A DNA stretch of 64,000 nucleotides from Ruegeria sp. AD91A (GCF_003443535.1 NZ_CP031947.1:186001-250000), one strand, 5' to 3'; counted from the stretch's first letter, positions 1 through 10,672 are shown. Numbers and translations are program-made. The notes: a model not told the origin generated them from the sequence alone.

Positions 1-321
1 GATCAGTGTTCGGCTGACCAAAGCATAGCGGTATTCGGCATTCATTTCTTCTATTGTCTGCCGAACGACAGTGATTGGCAGCTTCGCCTGCTTTACCGGC
101 GTGGTCACAACACGCGTGCCACCCTTACGTTTGCGGGTGACAATGCCCTGTTCGGCAAGTTCCCGCAGCGCCCGATTGACCGTCGCCCGTGCTACGCCGA
201 ACTCGGCTGCCAATTCCATCTCGGTGGGCAACAGACTTCCCTGCGGCCAGACTCGGGTTTGAATGCGGTTCACGACTTCGTCCCGAATGTCCTGAAAGCC
301 GAGGTGTTTTTGATCGGTCAC
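1..321 (-). CDS. hutC: GntR-family histidine-utilisation repressor HutC (N-terminal part)
   Basis: The 107 codons present encode a GntR winged helix-turn-helix. It has the usual 'LLPTEMELAAEFGVARATV' recognition region, then the wing 'GIVTRKRKGGTRV'. The effector (UTRA-type) domain lies beyond the window edge. HutC proteins repress hut genes and are released by urocanate. I chose the GTG at 319-321; an in-frame TTG five codons upstream (334-336) is possible. The gene follows hutF in the same direction after 78 bp, so the two are probably co-transcribed, making the regulator part of its own regulon. The HutC assignment rests on the GntR fold plus this context; the domain alone would only say GntR family. 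Confidence 0.85.
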   Translation of the reverse strand, partial: MTDQKHLGFQDIRDEVVNRIQTRVWPQGSLLPTEMELAAEFGVARATVNRALRELAEQGIVTRKRKGGTRVVTTPVKQAKLPITVVRQTIEEMNAEYRYALVSRTLI

Positions 322-399
322 GTGGTGTTCATCCAATTACGTACAAACATATTGGTATTATGAAGCCATTTTTGTCAGCCCGTAAAGGGAACAGCAAAC

Positions 400-1761
400 T
401 CAAAGCCTCAGTATGAGATCAGCCATAGCCCGCCGATAGTCAAATACGATTCGATCCCGTGCAATATGACGGCCCTGGCGTACCTGATGGCGGCCCGCCG
501 ACCACAGATCGGTCACTACGTGATCCTTCGCGGCAAAGACCAACCCGTCGAGCAACTGTTCAGGACGCAGGGCACAAAGCGCGGGATCCTGACTGTCAAT
601 GGCAACAAGATCCGCCAGCATCCCTTCTGCGATCTGACCCGCTGCGCGCGCCAGGGCTTGCGCGCCACCCAAAGCCGCATTGCAATAAAGTGTCTGTCCA
701 ACCGAACCGTCCCCGTCGACCAGAACATTGCGCGACAGGTCTCGCAGACGTTGTGAGTACTCCAGCGTTCGCAGTTCCTCTGTCATTGAAATCAAAATGT
801 TTGAATCCGACCCAACTCCGAAACGACCGCCGGCTTCAAGATAGACAACTCCGTTGAAAGGGCCATCGCCCAAATTGGCCTCGGTGATCGGGCAAAGCCC
901 CGCGACCGCGCCGGTTGCCGCCATATCTCGGGTTTCCCTTTCGGTCATATGAGTGGCGTGGATGAGGCACCAGCGATTGTTTACCTCTGCATTGTTCAAG
1001 AGCCATTCCACCGGGCGTGCGCCCAGACTCTCGTGAACCTGCGCTACCTCTTTGGGCTGTTCCGCGATGTGAATGTGGACAGGTCCTGTCGTTTTGGTTT
1101 CCGAAACCCGGGCAAGATCTTGTGGTGACGTCGCGCGTAAGGAATGCGGGGCAATGCCTATCTGACAGTCATCCGGCAGATCGCCCAGTGCCGCTTGCGC
1201 TTGCTCGACCAGCGCCAGATAGCGGTCCACATCATTGCCAAATCGTTGCTGTCCCGATTCCAACGGTTGCTCGCCGACCCCTGCATAAGAATAAAGTACG
1301 GGCAGATGCGTCAGTCCGATTCCAGACTCGGCCGAAGCAGCCATGATCCGCTGGGACAGCTCTGCAAGATTGCCATAAGGTGTGCCGTCTGGCTGGTGAT
1401 GCAGATAATGGAATTCACCAACCGAGGCATAGCCGGCTTCCTGCATCTCCATATAGACCAGTGCGGCAATCGCCTGTACCTGATTGGGCGTCAGGTGCGC
1501 GGTGAATCGGTACATTAGTTCCCGCCACGTCCAGAAGCTGTCGCGCCCGGCCTTTCGATATTCAGTCATCCCCGCCATCGCGCGCTGAAATGCGTGGCTG
1601 TGAAGATTGGCCAATGCGGGCAGCAAAGTGTCGACGCGCGTATCGCCATCTTGCGTCGTCGCGCCCTTCTGCAACGACGTTATCAGACCTTCCTTGATTT
1701 CGACCCGCAGGTTCGAAGCCCAACCGGTGCTCAATAATGCGCGATTAGCGAAGATAGCCAT
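400..1761 (-). CDS. hutF: Formimidoylglutamate deiminase HutF
   Basis: 453-residue amidohydrolase that removes the imino group of N-formimino-L-glutamate to give N-formyl-L-glutamate and ammonia, the fourth step of the five-step histidine pathway. The metal site is visible as 'LANLHSHAFQRAM' (HxH), 'HIHIAEQ', 'LIHATH' and 'GSDSN'. The length is normal for HutF. I start at the ATG at 1759-1761 because AGGTGG sits just upstream at good spacing and the protein then begins MAIFANRALL, as HutF proteins do. An upstream in-frame ATG (1788) lacks a ribosome site. The gene is divergent from hutI and leads into hutC. HutG downstream of hutH uses its product. Confidence 0.95.
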   Translation of the reverse strand: MAIFANRALLSTGWASNLRVEIKEGLITSLQKGATTQDGDTRVDTLLPALANLHSHAFQRAMAGMTEYRKAGRDSFWTWRELMYRFTAHLTPNQVQAIAALVYMEMQEAGYASVGEFHYLHHQPDGTPYGNLAELSQRIMAASAESGIGLTHLPVLYSYAGVGEQPLESGQQRFGNDVDRYLALVEQAQAALGDLPDDCQIGIAPHSLRATSPQDLARVSETKTTGPVHIHIAEQPKEVAQVHESLGARPVEWLLNNAEVNNRWCLIHATHMTERETRDMAATGAVAGLCPITEANLGDGPFNGVVYLEAGGRFGVGSDSNILISMTEELRTLEYSQRLRDLSRNVLVDGDGSVGQTLYCNAALGGAQALARAAGQIAEGMLADLVAIDSQDPALCALRPEQLLDGLVFAAKDHVVTDLWSAGRHQVRQGRHIARDRIVFDYRRAMADLILRL

Positions 1762-1843
1762 TTTCCACCTCATTTTATGCATAGACATATAATTGATAGA
1801 AATGTACTAGAAAAGAAGGAAATGCACGGAGGTTGCGAGTCAC
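1762..1843. promoter_or_regulatory. Divergent hutF / hutI promoter region
   Basis: This 82-bp AT-rich gap separates two divergent hut units. A TATAAT at 1788-1793 could be the -10 element of the hutI operon, although I see no convincing -35 hexamer. A perfect palindrome TATGCATA lies at 1776-1783. HutC-type repressors bind such regions, but I cannot define an exact HutC operator here. GGAGG about 12 nt before the hutI ATG is its likely ribosome site. Confidence 0.5.
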
Positions 1844-3055
1844 ATGCAGACGCAAACGCGGGTTTTGACCGATCTTGACGCCGCAACGATGACCGAAGGC
1901 AGCACACCATACGGTTTGGTTCCAGATGCCGCGATCGCGTTGCAGGACGGGCGCATCGCATGGATCGGAGCTGTCGCTGACCTTCCTTCACGATTCGCCG
2001 ACCAGCCGCGGACTCGACTCGGTGGACGCCTGGTTACGCCTGCGTTGATCGATTGCCACACTCACGTGGTTCATGGTGGTCATCGCGCCGTAGAGTTCGA
2101 AATGCGCCTGAATGGGGCGAGCTATGAAGAGGTTGCCCGCACTGGGGGTGGAATCATCTCGACCGTAAAGTCCACGCGCGCGGCTGGCGTGGAGGAGTTG
2201 GTCGCACAAGCATTGCCGCGTGTGGACGCGATGCTGGCCGAAGGGGTATCGGTCATCGAAGTGAAGTCTGGTTACGGGTTGGATGACAAGACTGAATTGA
2301 ACATGTTGCGCGCGGCTCGGGGGTTGCCGGATCATCGTCCCGTCCGTGTTCTGACCAGCTTTTTGGGGGCTCATGCGGTGCCTCAGGACTATAAGGGCAG
2401 GGCATCGGACTACATTCATCAGCTGTGCATTCCCACGCTTCGCGCCGCTCATGCCGGGGGATTGGTCGATGCAGTCGATGCCTTCTGCGAAGGCATCGCC
2501 TTTCAACCGGAAGAGCTGATCCCGCTTTTTGATGTCGCGACAGAGCTTGGCCTGCCGATTAAGATCCACGCCGAACAATTGTCGAATTTGGGCGGCGCAA
2601 AACTGGCTGCCAGATACGGCGCGTTGTCGGCAGATCATTTAGAATATCTTGATGAAGCAGGTGTTCAGGCCATGGCACAGGCCGGTACCGTCGGCGTCAT
2701 TCTGCCGGGTGCGTTCTACACTCTTCGCGAAACCCAGGCACCGCCGATTGACTTGTTGCGCAGGCACGGTGTGCCCATGGCGCTTGCAACGGATTGCAAC
2801 CCCGGCTCGGCGCCGATGACCTCGGTGCTGCTTGCGATGAACATGGGCTGTACCCTGTTTCGCATGACGCCAGAGGAAGCCCTTAAGGGCGTGACGACCC
2901 ACGCTGCCCGCGCTCTCGGCATGGCTGACTGCGGACAGATTTCAGTCGGGCATCGCGCCGATCTGGCGGTTTGGAATGTCGAACACCCTGCGGAACTGGC
3001 CTATCGCATCGGCTTCAACCCTCTTCATACCCGCATATTCGGAGGCTCACTTTGA
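1844..3055 (+). CDS. hutI: Imidazolonepropionase HutI
   Basis: 403-residue zinc or iron amidohydrolase that opens the ring of 4-imidazolone-5-propionate to N-formimino-L-glutamate, the third step of histidine degradation. The metal-binding '[10 protein letters not shown]' (residues about 69-78), 'KIHAEQLS', 'ADHLEYLDE' and 'ATDCNPGS' motifs are in order, and the length is typical. It is the first gene of hutIHGU. Its stop overlaps the probable TTG start of hutH in the sequence TTTGA, so the two are translationally coupled. Confidence 0.96.
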   Translation: MQTQTRVLTDLDAATMTEGSTPYGLVPDAAIALQDGRIAWIGAVADLPSRFADQPRTRLGGRLVTPALIDCHTHVVHGGHRAVEFEMRLNGASYEEVARTGGGIISTVKSTRAAGVEELVAQALPRVDAMLAEGVSVIEVKSGYGLDDKTELNMLRAARGLPDHRPVRVLTSFLGAHAVPQDYKGRASDYIHQLCIPTLRAAHAGGLVDAVDAFCEGIAFQPEELIPLFDVATELGLPIKIHAEQLSNLGGAKLAARYGALSADHLEYLDEAGVQAMAQAGTVGVILPGAFYTLRETQAPPIDLLRRHGVPMALATDCNPGSAPMTSVLLAMNMGCTLFRMTPEEALKGVTTHAARALGMADCGQISVGHRADLAVWNVEHPAELAYRIGFNPLHTRIFGGSL

Positions 3056-4590
3056 CGACCATGACCCTCACTCCGGGCACCGTTACCCTGTCACAGCTGG
3101 AACAGGTCTTTCGCGAGGAACGCCCGGTTCAACTGGATCCCGCTTGCCACCCGTCTGTCGAAGAAGCGCATAAGCGCATTGCCGATGCGGCGGCGGGAGA
3201 GGCCGCTGTTTATGGCGTGAACACAGGGTTCGGGAAACTGGCCAGCGTCAAAATCGCAGCCGAGGACACCGCCACTTTGCAGCGCAACCTGATCCTCAGC
3301 CATTGCTGCGGTGTAGGCCCTGCGATCCCGCGCACCCTTGCCAGATTGATGATGGTTCTAAAACTGCTGAGCCTTGGTCGCGGGGCCTCGGGGGTTCGGC
3401 CAGAGGTGATCAACCTGCTGGAAGGGATGTTGTCCAAGGGTGTGACCCCGGTGATCCCGGCGCAGGGTTCGGTCGGGGCTTCGGGTGATCTTGCGCCCTT
3501 GTCCCACATGGCTGCCGTCATGATGGGCGCTGGTGAGGCCGAATTCGGTGGCGATGTGATGCCCGGTGACGCTGCGCTGTCCAAGGCGGGTCTGCAACCA
3601 ATCGAGCTGGGCCCCAAAGAAGGGCTGGCGCTGATCAACGGCACCCAGTTTTCGACGGCCTTTGCACTGGCCGGCCTGTTTGGCGCGTGGCAGGCGGCGC
3701 AAAGCGCGCTGGTTACGTCGGCGCTGACGACGGATGCGATCATGGGTTCGACCGCCCCGTTGCAACCGGAAATCCACACGTTGCGCGGGCATCGCGGGCA
3801 GATTGAGGCCGGAGTGACCATGAGAGCGCTGCTGGCTGGGTCGGTCATTCGTGAAAGCCATCGGGATGGCGATACCCGCGTTCAGGACCCGTATTGTATC
3901 CGCTGTCAGCCTCAGGTGGTGGGCGCCGCGATGGATGTGCTGAGGCAGGCCGCAACAACGCTGGAAATCGAGGCCAACGCGGCGACGGACAATCCTCTGG
4001 TTCTTTCGGAAACCGGCCTGATCGTCTCGGGCGGGAATTTTCATGCCGAACCCGTTGGGTTTGCCGCAGACATGATAGCGCTCGCCGTGGCCGAGATCGG
4101 GGCAATTGCGCAACGTCGCATTGCGCTGATCGTCGATCCTGCGCTCAGCTTTGATCTGCCGCCTTTTCTGACGCCCAATCCGGGTCTGAACTCGGGCTAC
4201 ATGATCGCCGAGGTGACGACCGCTGCACTGATGAGCGAAAACAAGCATCTGGCCAATCCATGCGTGACGGACTCGACGCCCACATCGGCCAATCAGGAAG
4301 ATCACGTTTCGATGGCGGCCCATGGTGCGCGGCGATTGGGGCAGATGGTTGCAAATCTGGAACGCATTCTGGGGGTCGAACTGCTCTGTGCAACACAAGG
4401 TGTCGAATTCCGCGCGCCGCTGCCCACGAGCGAAACGTTGCAGGCCGTGATGGCACGGCTGCGTGCCGTGGTGCCGGCCTTGGGTGATGATCGCTATATG
4501 GCACCCGAGATCGAAGCAGCCTCGGCCCTGATCGCCGGTGGCGAGATTGCCCGTGGTACTGGAATCGCCATGCCGGAACTTGGCGTATGA
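3052..4590 (+). CDS. hutH: Histidine ammonia-lyase HutH
   Basis: Deaminates L-histidine to trans-urocanate and ammonia, the committing step. The MIO cofactor triad Ala-Ser-Gly is at residues 143-145 in '[15 protein letters not shown]', the expected place. Other family motifs are '[12 protein letters not shown]', '[11 protein letters not shown]' and '[11 protein letters not shown]'. I prefer the TTG at 3052-3054, six nt after GGAGG (3041-3045) and overlapping the hutI stop. The ATG at 3061 in the same frame would give a protein three residues shorter, with a longer spacing. The 3' end overlaps hutG by ATGA. About 512 residues, normal for HAL. Confidence 0.96.
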   Translation: MTTMTLTPGTVTLSQLEQVFREERPVQLDPACHPSVEEAHKRIADAAAGEAAVYGVNTGFGKLASVKIAAEDTATLQRNLILSHCCGVGPAIPRTLARLMMVLKLLSLGRGASGVRPEVINLLEGMLSKGVTPVIPAQGSVGASGDLAPLSHMAAVMMGAGEAEFGGDVMPGDAALSKAGLQPIELGPKEGLALINGTQFSTAFALAGLFGAWQAAQSALVTSALTTDAIMGSTAPLQPEIHTLRGHRGQIEAGVTMRALLAGSVIRESHRDGDTRVQDPYCIRCQPQVVGAAMDVLRQAATTLEIEANAATDNPLVLSETGLIVSGGNFHAEPVGFAADMIALAVAEIGAIAQRRIALIVDPALSFDLPPFLTPNPGLNSGYMIAEVTTAALMSENKHLANPCVTDSTPTSANQEDHVSMAAHGARRLGQMVANLERILGVELLCATQGVEFRAPLPTSETLQAVMARLRAVVPALGDDRYMAPEIEAASALIAGGEIARGTGIAMPELGV

Positions 4591-5381
4591 GCGGCCCGGT
4601 CGAGATTTCGCGCGGTGACAGTCCGATCGTGCTGGGTCTGCCGCATACCGGCACTTATGTGCCCGCCACGATCGAGGCCAAATTGAATGCGCGGGGCAAG
4701 GCTTTGGCGGATACGGATTGGCATATTCATACCTTGTATGAAGGACTTCTGCCCGGTGCGACCACGGTTCGGGCGACCTTCCACCGATATGTGATCGACG
4801 CCAACCGAGACCCGTCGGGTGTGTCGCTTTATCCGGGTCAGAACACGACAACCCTTGTGCCGCTGACGGACTTCGACGGCCAGGGCATCTGGGACATCCC
4901 GCCTTCCGGAAAGGATATCCTCGAACGGCGGGAAGCTTTCCATGCGCCGTATCATGCCGCCCTGCAGGCTGAGTTGGAGCGGTTGAAGGCGGCCCATGGG
5001 GTTGCGGTGCTGTATGATTGCCACTCGATCCGCAGTCATATTCCTTTTCTGTTCGAAGGTACTTTGCCCGATCTGAACATCGGCACGAACAACGGGGCGA
5101 CCTGTGCACCGGAAGTCGAAGCCATAACGCATGAGTTCGCTGCGTCCTCGCCCTATACGGCCGTTTTGAATGGGCGGTTCAAGGGCGGATGGACAACGCG
5201 CCATTATGGCCGCCCCTCGGAAGGGGTTCACGCGATCCAGATGGAGCTGGCTAAGTCGGCTTACCTGAGCGCCGAAGCGCCGCCCTGGACTTTTGATACC
5301 GACAAAGCCAACCGCCTGCGCCGTTGGCTCAAAGACATCCTTGACGCCATCCACGACACTGCATTGGAGCTTGCCCGATGA
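4587..5381 (+). CDS. hutG: N-formylglutamate amidohydrolase HutG
   Basis: 264-residue N-formylglutamate deformylase. It hydrolyses N-formyl-L-glutamate to glutamate and formate, the last step of the HutF branch. Family features are the N-terminal '[12 protein letters not shown]', '[12 protein letters not shown]', '[10 protein letters not shown]', '[16 protein letters not shown]' and the late '[15 protein letters not shown]'. Both ends overlap neighbours by ATGA (hutH before, hutU after). The co-existence with hutF shows that this organism uses the two-enzyme deiminase/deformylase route and not formiminoglutamase. Confidence 0.95.
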   Translation: MSGPVEISRGDSPIVLGLPHTGTYVPATIEAKLNARGKALADTDWHIHTLYEGLLPGATTVRATFHRYVIDANRDPSGVSLYPGQNTTTLVPLTDFDGQGIWDIPPSGKDILERREAFHAPYHAALQAELERLKAAHGVAVLYDCHSIRSHIPFLFEGTLPDLNIGTNNGATCAPEVEAITHEFAASSPYTAVLNGRFKGGWTTRHYGRPSEGVHAIQMELAKSAYLSAEAPPWTFDTDKANRLRRWLKDILDAIHDTALELAR

Positions 5382-7060
5382 CCGACCCTCGTAAAAACAC
5401 CCGTGACATCTATCCCCCGACAGGGCCCGAACTGAACGCCAAAAGCTGGATGACCGAAGCCCCGATGCGGATGCTGATGAACAATCTGCACCCGGATGTG
5501 GCCGAGAACCCGCATGAGTTGGTTGTCTACGGCGGCATCGGCCGTGCCGCACGGACGTGGAAAGATTTTGATACCATCGTTGCCAGCCTCATGGACCTAG
5601 AGGAAGATGAAACGCTGGTGGTGCAATCCGGCAAGCCGGTCGCCATCGTTCGGACGCATGCCGACGCACCTCGGGTTTTGATCGCGAACTCGAACCTCGT
5701 GCCGCATTGGGCCAACTGGGATCACTTCAACGAGCTCGATAAGAAGGGCCTGATGATGTACGGCCAGATGACGGCCGGTTCGTGGATCTATATTGGGACG
5801 CAAGGCATCGTTCAGGGCACTTACGAAACCTTTGCTGAGGCGGGGCGTCAACACTATGACGGGGACCTGACCGGCAAGTGGATTCTGACTGGCGGTCTGG
5901 GCGGCATGGGCGGGGCGCAACCTCTGGCGGCCGTCTTTGCAGGGGCGTGTTGTCTGGCCGTCGAGTGTAATCCTGACAGCATCGATTTCCGCCTGCGCAC
6001 CAAGTACCTCGACGAAAAAGCCGAGACACTGGATGAGGCGCTCGAAATGATCGACCACTGGAGCAGGGCGGGCGAGGCGAAATCGGTTGGTTTGCTCGGC
6101 AATGCCGCCGAGGTTTTCCCCGAGGTTTACCGCCGCATGCAAGCGGGTGGTAAGCGCCCCGATATCGTGACCGATCAGACCAGCGCCCACGATCCGGTCA
6201 ACGGCTATCTGCCATTGGGCTGGAGCATGGCGCAGTGGAAAGACAAGAGGGAAAGCGACCCCAAGGCCGTGGAAAAGGCAGCCCGAGCGTCGATGAAGCA
6301 ACACGTGGCCGCCATGGTCGATTTCTGGAACGCGGGTGTGCCAACCTTGGACTATGGCAACAACATCCGGCAGGTGGCGCAGGACGAAGGCTTGGAAAAC
6401 GCCTTTGCCTTCCCCGGTTTCGTACCCGCCTATATCCGCCCGTTGTTCTGCCGCGGCATCGGCCCGTTCCGCTGGTGCGCGCTGTCGGGTGATCCCGAGG
6501 ACATCTACAAAACCGACGCAAAGATGAAGGAACTGTTCCCCGAAAACACTCATCTGCACAACTGGCTCGACATGGCGCAGGAGCGCATCGCCTTTCAGGG
6601 CCTTCCCGCCCGGATCTGCTGGCTTGGACTGGGCGACCGCCACAAGGCTGGGCTGGCATTCAACGAGATGGTTAGGAATGGAGAATTGAAGGCGCCGGTC
6701 GTCATCGGTCGTGACCACCTCGACAGCGGCTCGGTCGCGTCGCCGAACCGCGAAACCGAGGCGATGAAGGACGGCTCGGACGCCGTGTCGGATTGGCCGC
6801 TGCTGAACGCGCTGGTCAATACCGCCTCGGGCGCGACGTGGGTCTCGCTGCACCACGGAGGCGGCGTTGGCATGGGTTTCAGTCAACACGCGGGTGTAGT
6901 GATTTGTGCCGACGGAACCGATGCAGCGGCCAGACGTCTCGAACGGGTTCTGTGGAACGATCCGGCTTCAGGCGTGTGGCGTCACGCAGATGCGGGTTAC
7001 GAGGATGCCAAGGCCTGCGCACGCGAACACGGGTTGCGTCTGCCGGGGATTCTGGGCTGA
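5378..7060 (+). CDS. hutU: Urocanate hydratase HutU
   Basis: 560-residue NAD-dependent hydratase that converts urocanate to 4-imidazolone-5-propionate, the second step of the pathway. The dinucleotide-binding glycines are seen in '[16 protein letters not shown]', followed by the conserved '[15 protein letters not shown]', '[15 protein letters not shown]' and '[13 protein letters not shown]' blocks. Length and motif order are those of ordinary HutU. It is the last gene of the hutIHGU operon, starting in an ATGA overlap with hutG. A hairpin at 7115-7129 follows the stop. Confidence 0.97.
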   Translation: MTDPRKNTRDIYPPTGPELNAKSWMTEAPMRMLMNNLHPDVAENPHELVVYGGIGRAARTWKDFDTIVASLMDLEEDETLVVQSGKPVAIVRTHADAPRVLIANSNLVPHWANWDHFNELDKKGLMMYGQMTAGSWIYIGTQGIVQGTYETFAEAGRQHYDGDLTGKWILTGGLGGMGGAQPLAAVFAGACCLAVECNPDSIDFRLRTKYLDEKAETLDEALEMIDHWSRAGEAKSVGLLGNAAEVFPEVYRRMQAGGKRPDIVTDQTSAHDPVNGYLPLGWSMAQWKDKRESDPKAVEKAARASMKQHVAAMVDFWNAGVPTLDYGNNIRQVAQDEGLENAFAFPGFVPAYIRPLFCRGIGPFRWCALSGDPEDIYKTDAKMKELFPENTHLHNWLDMAQERIAFQGLPARICWLGLGDRHKAGLAFNEMVRNGELKAPVVIGRDHLDSGSVASPNRETEAMKDGSDAVSDWPLLNALVNTASGATWVSLHHGGGVGMGFSQHAGVVICADGTDAAARRLERVLWNDPASGVWRHADAGYEDAKACAREHGLRLPGILG

Positions 7061-7090
7061 TTTGCCGTTCATCTTTGAATTTGTCTGCAT

Positions 7091-7153
7091 GGCTTAGCGC
7101 TAACGCCGAATTTTCCGGTTTCGAACCGGGGATGTTTCAGCTAGGGCTAAGCC
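7091..7153. promoter_or_regulatory. Nested inverted repeats between hutU and nadA
   Basis: The 142-bp gap between hutU and nadA holds two nested structures. The outer arms are GGCTTAGC (7091-7098) and GCTAAGCC (7146-7153), perfectly complementary. Inside is a CCGGTT / AACCGG hairpin at 7115-7129. A perfect 10-bp palindrome TTAGCGCTAA lies at 7094-7103. There is no run of T, so this is not a textbook terminator. It may be a terminator for hut, an operator for nadABC or an RNA leader. Confidence 0.4.
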
Positions 7154-7202
7154 GTTAAGCAGCCCGCCAGGCTAACGACAACTGACAAAGGTGGCTCGCC
7201 CG

Positions 7203-8252
7203 TTGCTCGATATTGCACAAGTCCGCACTGTTCTTTCGGACGTCTATGACCTTGCCCCATCGGCCACTCTGGCCAATGAGATGAAAGACACGTATGCCCG
7301 CATGGATCGTGTGATCAGCCCGCCGGATTGGGCGATCTATGCGCCCTATGTGCGCGCGATCAACGCGCTCAAGAAAGAGCGTAACGCCGTGATCCTTGGG
7401 CACAATTACATGACGCCCGAAATCTATCATGGTGTGTCCGATTTCGTCGGAGACAGCCTGCAACTGGCGATCAAGGCCAGTGAGGTGGAAGAGGATGTGA
7501 TCGTTCAGGCTGGGGTTCATTTCATGGCCGAAACATCGAAAATTCTGAGTCCCGAGAAAACTGTTCTGATGCCCGACATGAATGCGGGCTGTTCTTTGGC
7601 AGAATCGATTACTGCTGAAGGAATCGACGAAATGCGGGCCAAATATCCCGGCGCGCCGGTTGTGTCATATGTGAACACCACTGCCGAGGTCAAAGCGGCT
7701 TCTGATATCTGCTGCACCTCGTCGAACGCCTTGCAGATCGTGAATGCCATGGAGAGCGACACGGTCATCATGACGCCGGATCAATATCTGGCTCAAAACG
7801 TGGCCAATGAAAGCCACAAGAACGTGGTGTACTGGCCCGGTTCCTGCATCGTGCATGAACAATACACCGCGCAGGACTTGCGCGACTTCCGAGAATGGAA
7901 CCCCGGTACGCGCCTGATCGCTCATCCGGAATGTCCGCCGGATGTGGTGGCCGAGGCGGATTATTCTGGTTCAACGAGCGGTATCATCAAATATGTGCAT
8001 GATGAGAAGCCTCAGAAGGCGATGCTGATCACCGAATGTTCCATGGCGTCGAACATCGCTGATGAACTGCCCGAGGTCGATTTCGTAGGGCCGTGCAACA
8101 TGTGCCCATATATGAAAAAGATCACGCTTGAAAAGATCCTCTATGCTCTGCACTCGATGGAAGGCCAGGTCGAGGTCGCTGAAGACGTGGCAGAGAAGGC
8201 TCGCAAATCCGTTCAGGCGATGATTGATCTGTCCCGCAAGCTCGGCATCTGA
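7203..8252 (+). CDS. nadA: Quinolinate synthase NadA
   Basis: [4Fe-4S] enzyme that condenses iminoaspartate with dihydroxyacetone phosphate to make quinolinate for NAD. Family motifs are 'AVILGHNYMTPEIYH', 'VGDSLQLA', 'MPDMNAGCSLAES', 'WPGSCIVHE' and the C-terminal 'VGPCNMCPYMKKITLEKI', which supply the cluster cysteines. I choose the TTG at 7203, giving MLDIAQVR and 349 residues, because AAGGTGG (7188-7194) then sits eight nt upstream. A GTG at 7191 (353 residues) lies inside that ribosome site and is less likely. First gene of nadABC. Confidence 0.95.
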   Translation: MLDIAQVRTVLSDVYDLAPSATLANEMKDTYARMDRVISPPDWAIYAPYVRAINALKKERNAVILGHNYMTPEIYHGVSDFVGDSLQLAIKASEVEEDVIVQAGVHFMAETSKILSPEKTVLMPDMNAGCSLAESITAEGIDEMRAKYPGAPVVSYVNTTAEVKAASDICCTSSNALQIVNAMESDTVIMTPDQYLAQNVANESHKNVVYWPGSCIVHEQYTAQDLRDFREWNPGTRLIAHPECPPDVVAEADYSGSTSGIIKYVHDEKPQKAMLITECSMASNIADELPEVDFVGPCNMCPYMKKITLEKILYALHSMEGQVEVAEDVAEKARKSVQAMIDLSRKLGI

Positions 8253-8258
8253 CCAGCA

Positions 8259-9827
8259 ATGTCCAATATCACCACGGATCGCGTCATTATTGTCGGGGCC
8301 GGGATTGGCGCGCTCTATGCTGCGTTGAAACTGGTACCGCGACCGGTGGTGATCATCTCGCCTGATCCTTTGGGCGAAGGTGCAAGTTCGGCATGGGCGC
8401 AGGGGGGCGTTGCCGCCGCGATGGACTTGGCCGACAGTCCGGAAAGCCACGCTGTTGACACCGTCAATGCCGGGGCCGGCACCGTCGAGCAAAACGTCGC
8501 AGATTTGGTCACGCGCGAGGCGCGTGAGTATATTCTCGACCTGACCTCTTTGGGCACTCCGTTTGATCGCACCGAGGATGGTGGGTATGTCCTGTCGCGC
8601 GAAGCCGCGCACAGTTTTGCCCGCGTGGTGCGGGTTAAGGGGGATCAGGCTGGTAGCGAAATCATGGCCGCCCTGATCGAGCGTGTGCGTGAAACTCCTT
8701 CTGTGCAGGTTTTGGAGGGGGTCCTTGCTATTGCGTTGGAAGTGACGGAAGGGCGCGTGGTGGGAGTGGTTGTGCAGGATGCTTCGGAAAGCGGATCCGC
8801 GCCTGTGACGCTTCGTGCACCTGCCATATTGTTGGCGGGTGGCGGTTCTGGCGGGCTTTATGCCCTAACGACCAATCCGGCCCGCATCCGCGGGCAGGTC
8901 ATCGGAATGGCCGCACGGGCCGGGGCAATGATTGCCGACGCTGAATTCGTACAGTTCCACCCCACTGCCATGGACGTGGGTGAAGACCCGGCCCCGCTGG
9001 CGACCGAGGCCCTGCGCGGAGAAGGGGCCGTTCTGATAAACAGGCATGGCGAGCGTTTCATGCCGGCCGTTCATCCTGATGCCGAGCTTGCCCCGCGCGA
9101 CGTTGTGGCCCGCGCGATATTTGCAGAAGTGCAGGCCGGCGACCGACCGATGCTGGACACCCGCGAGGCTTTGGGCGCGCAAATAAACAAGCTTTTCCCG
9201 GCGGTTGCCGCTTATTGCGCGCGCAACGGAATCGATCCGGTCAGGGACGCGATACCGGTCGCTCCGGCAGCGCACTACCATATGGGCGGAATTGCAACAG
9301 ACACTGATGGTCGCGCGACACTGGATGGGTTGTGGGTGTGCGGTGAGGCGTCTTCGACCGGCCTTCACGGCGCCAATCGGCTGGCCTCGAACGGATTGCT
9401 CGAAGCATTGGTGTTTGCACGCATCTGTGCCGAGGACATTACGCGTTTGATACCGGATTCATCCGGGTCGGAGCCTGTGGTCCTTCGATTTGATCAAGCT
9501 GACACCCCGGATACGTCCGATGCAGTCAGTATATTACGCACGACTATGTCGCGCGATGTTGGCGTGGTCCGGGATCGCACCGGGTTATGCCGCGCATTGC
9601 GCACGATTGCCGCGCTTGAGGACCAGCATGGCGCGTGTCCGTCTTTCAGAAACATGTGTGCCACAGCAACCCTGATCGCCGCGGCAGCATTGCAGCGCGA
9701 AGAAAGCCGCGGCGCGCATGAACGATCCGACTTTCCGGAAATTGCCGACGGTCCCGGCAAACGATCCCGGATGTATCTTAGCGACGCACTGCACGTTCGC
9801 GCCGAAGCCTGCAAGGAATTACCATGA
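8259..9827 (+). CDS. nadB: L-aspartate oxidase NadB
   Basis: 522-residue flavoenzyme of the succinate-dehydrogenase flavoprotein family. It oxidises L-aspartate to iminoaspartate, the substrate handed to NadA. The FAD-binding 'IIVGAGIGALYAAL' is at residues 10-23. 'SSAWAQGGVAAAM', 'AEFVQFHPTA', 'AAHYHMGGI' and 'GLHGANRLASNGLLE' are the flavin and substrate-site blocks expected for NadB. It starts six bp after nadA and its stop overlaps nadC by ATGA. Length is normal. Confidence 0.95.
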   Translation: MSNITTDRVIIVGAGIGALYAALKLVPRPVVIISPDPLGEGASSAWAQGGVAAAMDLADSPESHAVDTVNAGAGTVEQNVADLVTREAREYILDLTSLGTPFDRTEDGGYVLSREAAHSFARVVRVKGDQAGSEIMAALIERVRETPSVQVLEGVLAIALEVTEGRVVGVVVQDASESGSAPVTLRAPAILLAGGGSGGLYALTTNPARIRGQVIGMAARAGAMIADAEFVQFHPTAMDVGEDPAPLATEALRGEGAVLINRHGERFMPAVHPDAELAPRDVVARAIFAEVQAGDRPMLDTREALGAQINKLFPAVAAYCARNGIDPVRDAIPVAPAAHYHMGGIATDTDGRATLDGLWVCGEASSTGLHGANRLASNGLLEALVFARICAEDITRLIPDSSGSEPVVLRFDQADTPDTSDAVSILRTTMSRDVGVVRDRTGLCRALRTIAALEDQHGACPSFRNMCATATLIAAAALQREESRGAHERSDFPEIADGPGKRSRMYLSDALHVRAEACKELP

Positions 9828-10672
9828 GTTTTGCGACCCTGCCCGATCTGATCCTCGAACCCGTCGTCCGCGCGGCGCTGATGGAGGATCTGGGAGCTTA
9901 CGGTGATGTGACCACCCGCGCCGTGATCCCGCAGAGCACGACCTATACAGCCCGACTGAATGCGCGCGAGGACGCCGTTGTTTCGGGCATGCAGGTGGCC
10001 ATGATAGCGTTCCGGCTGGTCGACCCGGCGCTTGAGGTTGAGGTGCTTGTCAAGGATGGCCAGTCCTGTCGACGCGGCGACACGCTGATGACCATCAAAG
10101 GTTCCGCAGCTTCGATCCTGTCGGGTGAGCGGGTCGCGCTGAATTTTGCCGGTCGTCTGACCGGTATTGCCACAAAAACTGCCACCTTTGTCCAGCAGGC
10201 AAAGGGCACGAATGCCCGCATGACTTGTACCCGTAAAACCACGCCCGGGCTTCGCATCGTCGAAAAACAGGCCGTGCTGCACGGTGGCGGTTTCAATCAT
10301 CGCTATTCGTTGTCCGACGCGATCCTGATCAAGGACAACCACATCGCCGCCGCAGGGGGTGTGAGTCAGGTTCTTGAATCCGCCAAAGCGCAAGCCAGTC
10401 ACATGATGGCCGTCGAGATTGAAGTCGATCGACTGGACCAGTTGGCCGAAGTGCTCAGGATTGGCGGCGCGTCCGTCGTATTGCTGGACAACATGGACAA
10501 CGAGATGCTGCGCGAAGCGGTTGCCATGGTGGATGGGCGAATGAAGATCGAAGCCAGCGGAAATGTGACTTTGGACCGGGTCGCATCGATTGCAGCGACC
10601 GGAGTCGATTACATCTCGTCCGGAGCGCTGACGCATTCGGCCCGAACCGTTGATCTGGGCCTTGATTTCTGA
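9824..10672 (+). CDS. nadC: Carboxylating nicotinate-nucleotide pyrophosphorylase NadC
   Basis: 282-residue quinolinate phosphoribosyltransferase that turns quinolinate and PRPP into nicotinate mononucleotide, CO2 and pyrophosphate. The signature 'RMTCTRKTTPGLRIVEKQAV' and 'HRYSLSDAILIKDNH' are present, as is the C-terminal 'IEASGNVTLDRV' barrel segment. It is the last gene of nadABC, completing de novo NAD precursor synthesis from aspartate. The start is in an ATGA overlap with nadB. Confidence 0.96.
   Translation: MSFATLPDLILEPVVRAALMEDLGAYGDVTTRAVIPQSTTYTARLNAREDAVVSGMQVAMIAFRLVDPALEVEVLVKDGQSCRRGDTLMTIKGSAASILSGERVALNFAGRLTGIATKTATFVQQAKGTNARMTCTRKTTPGLRIVEKQAVLHGGGFNHRYSLSDAILIKDNHIAAAGGVSQVLESAKAQASHMMAVEIEVDRLDQLAEVLRIGGASVVLLDNMDNEMLREAVAMVDGRMKIEASGNVTLDRVASIAATGVDYISSGALTHSARTVDLGLDF

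Noticed and set aside
333..355. CCAAT/ATTGG-flanked region before hutC as a HutC operator
   Set aside because: Only the outer five bases are symmetric and the centre does not match its reverse complement, so an operator cannot be supported.
3358..5109. Long open frame (583 codons) antisense to hutH and hutG
   Set aside because: It runs opposite to two clear hut genes, has an arginine- and proline-rich, domain-free translation, and reflects high-GC codon use on the other strand.
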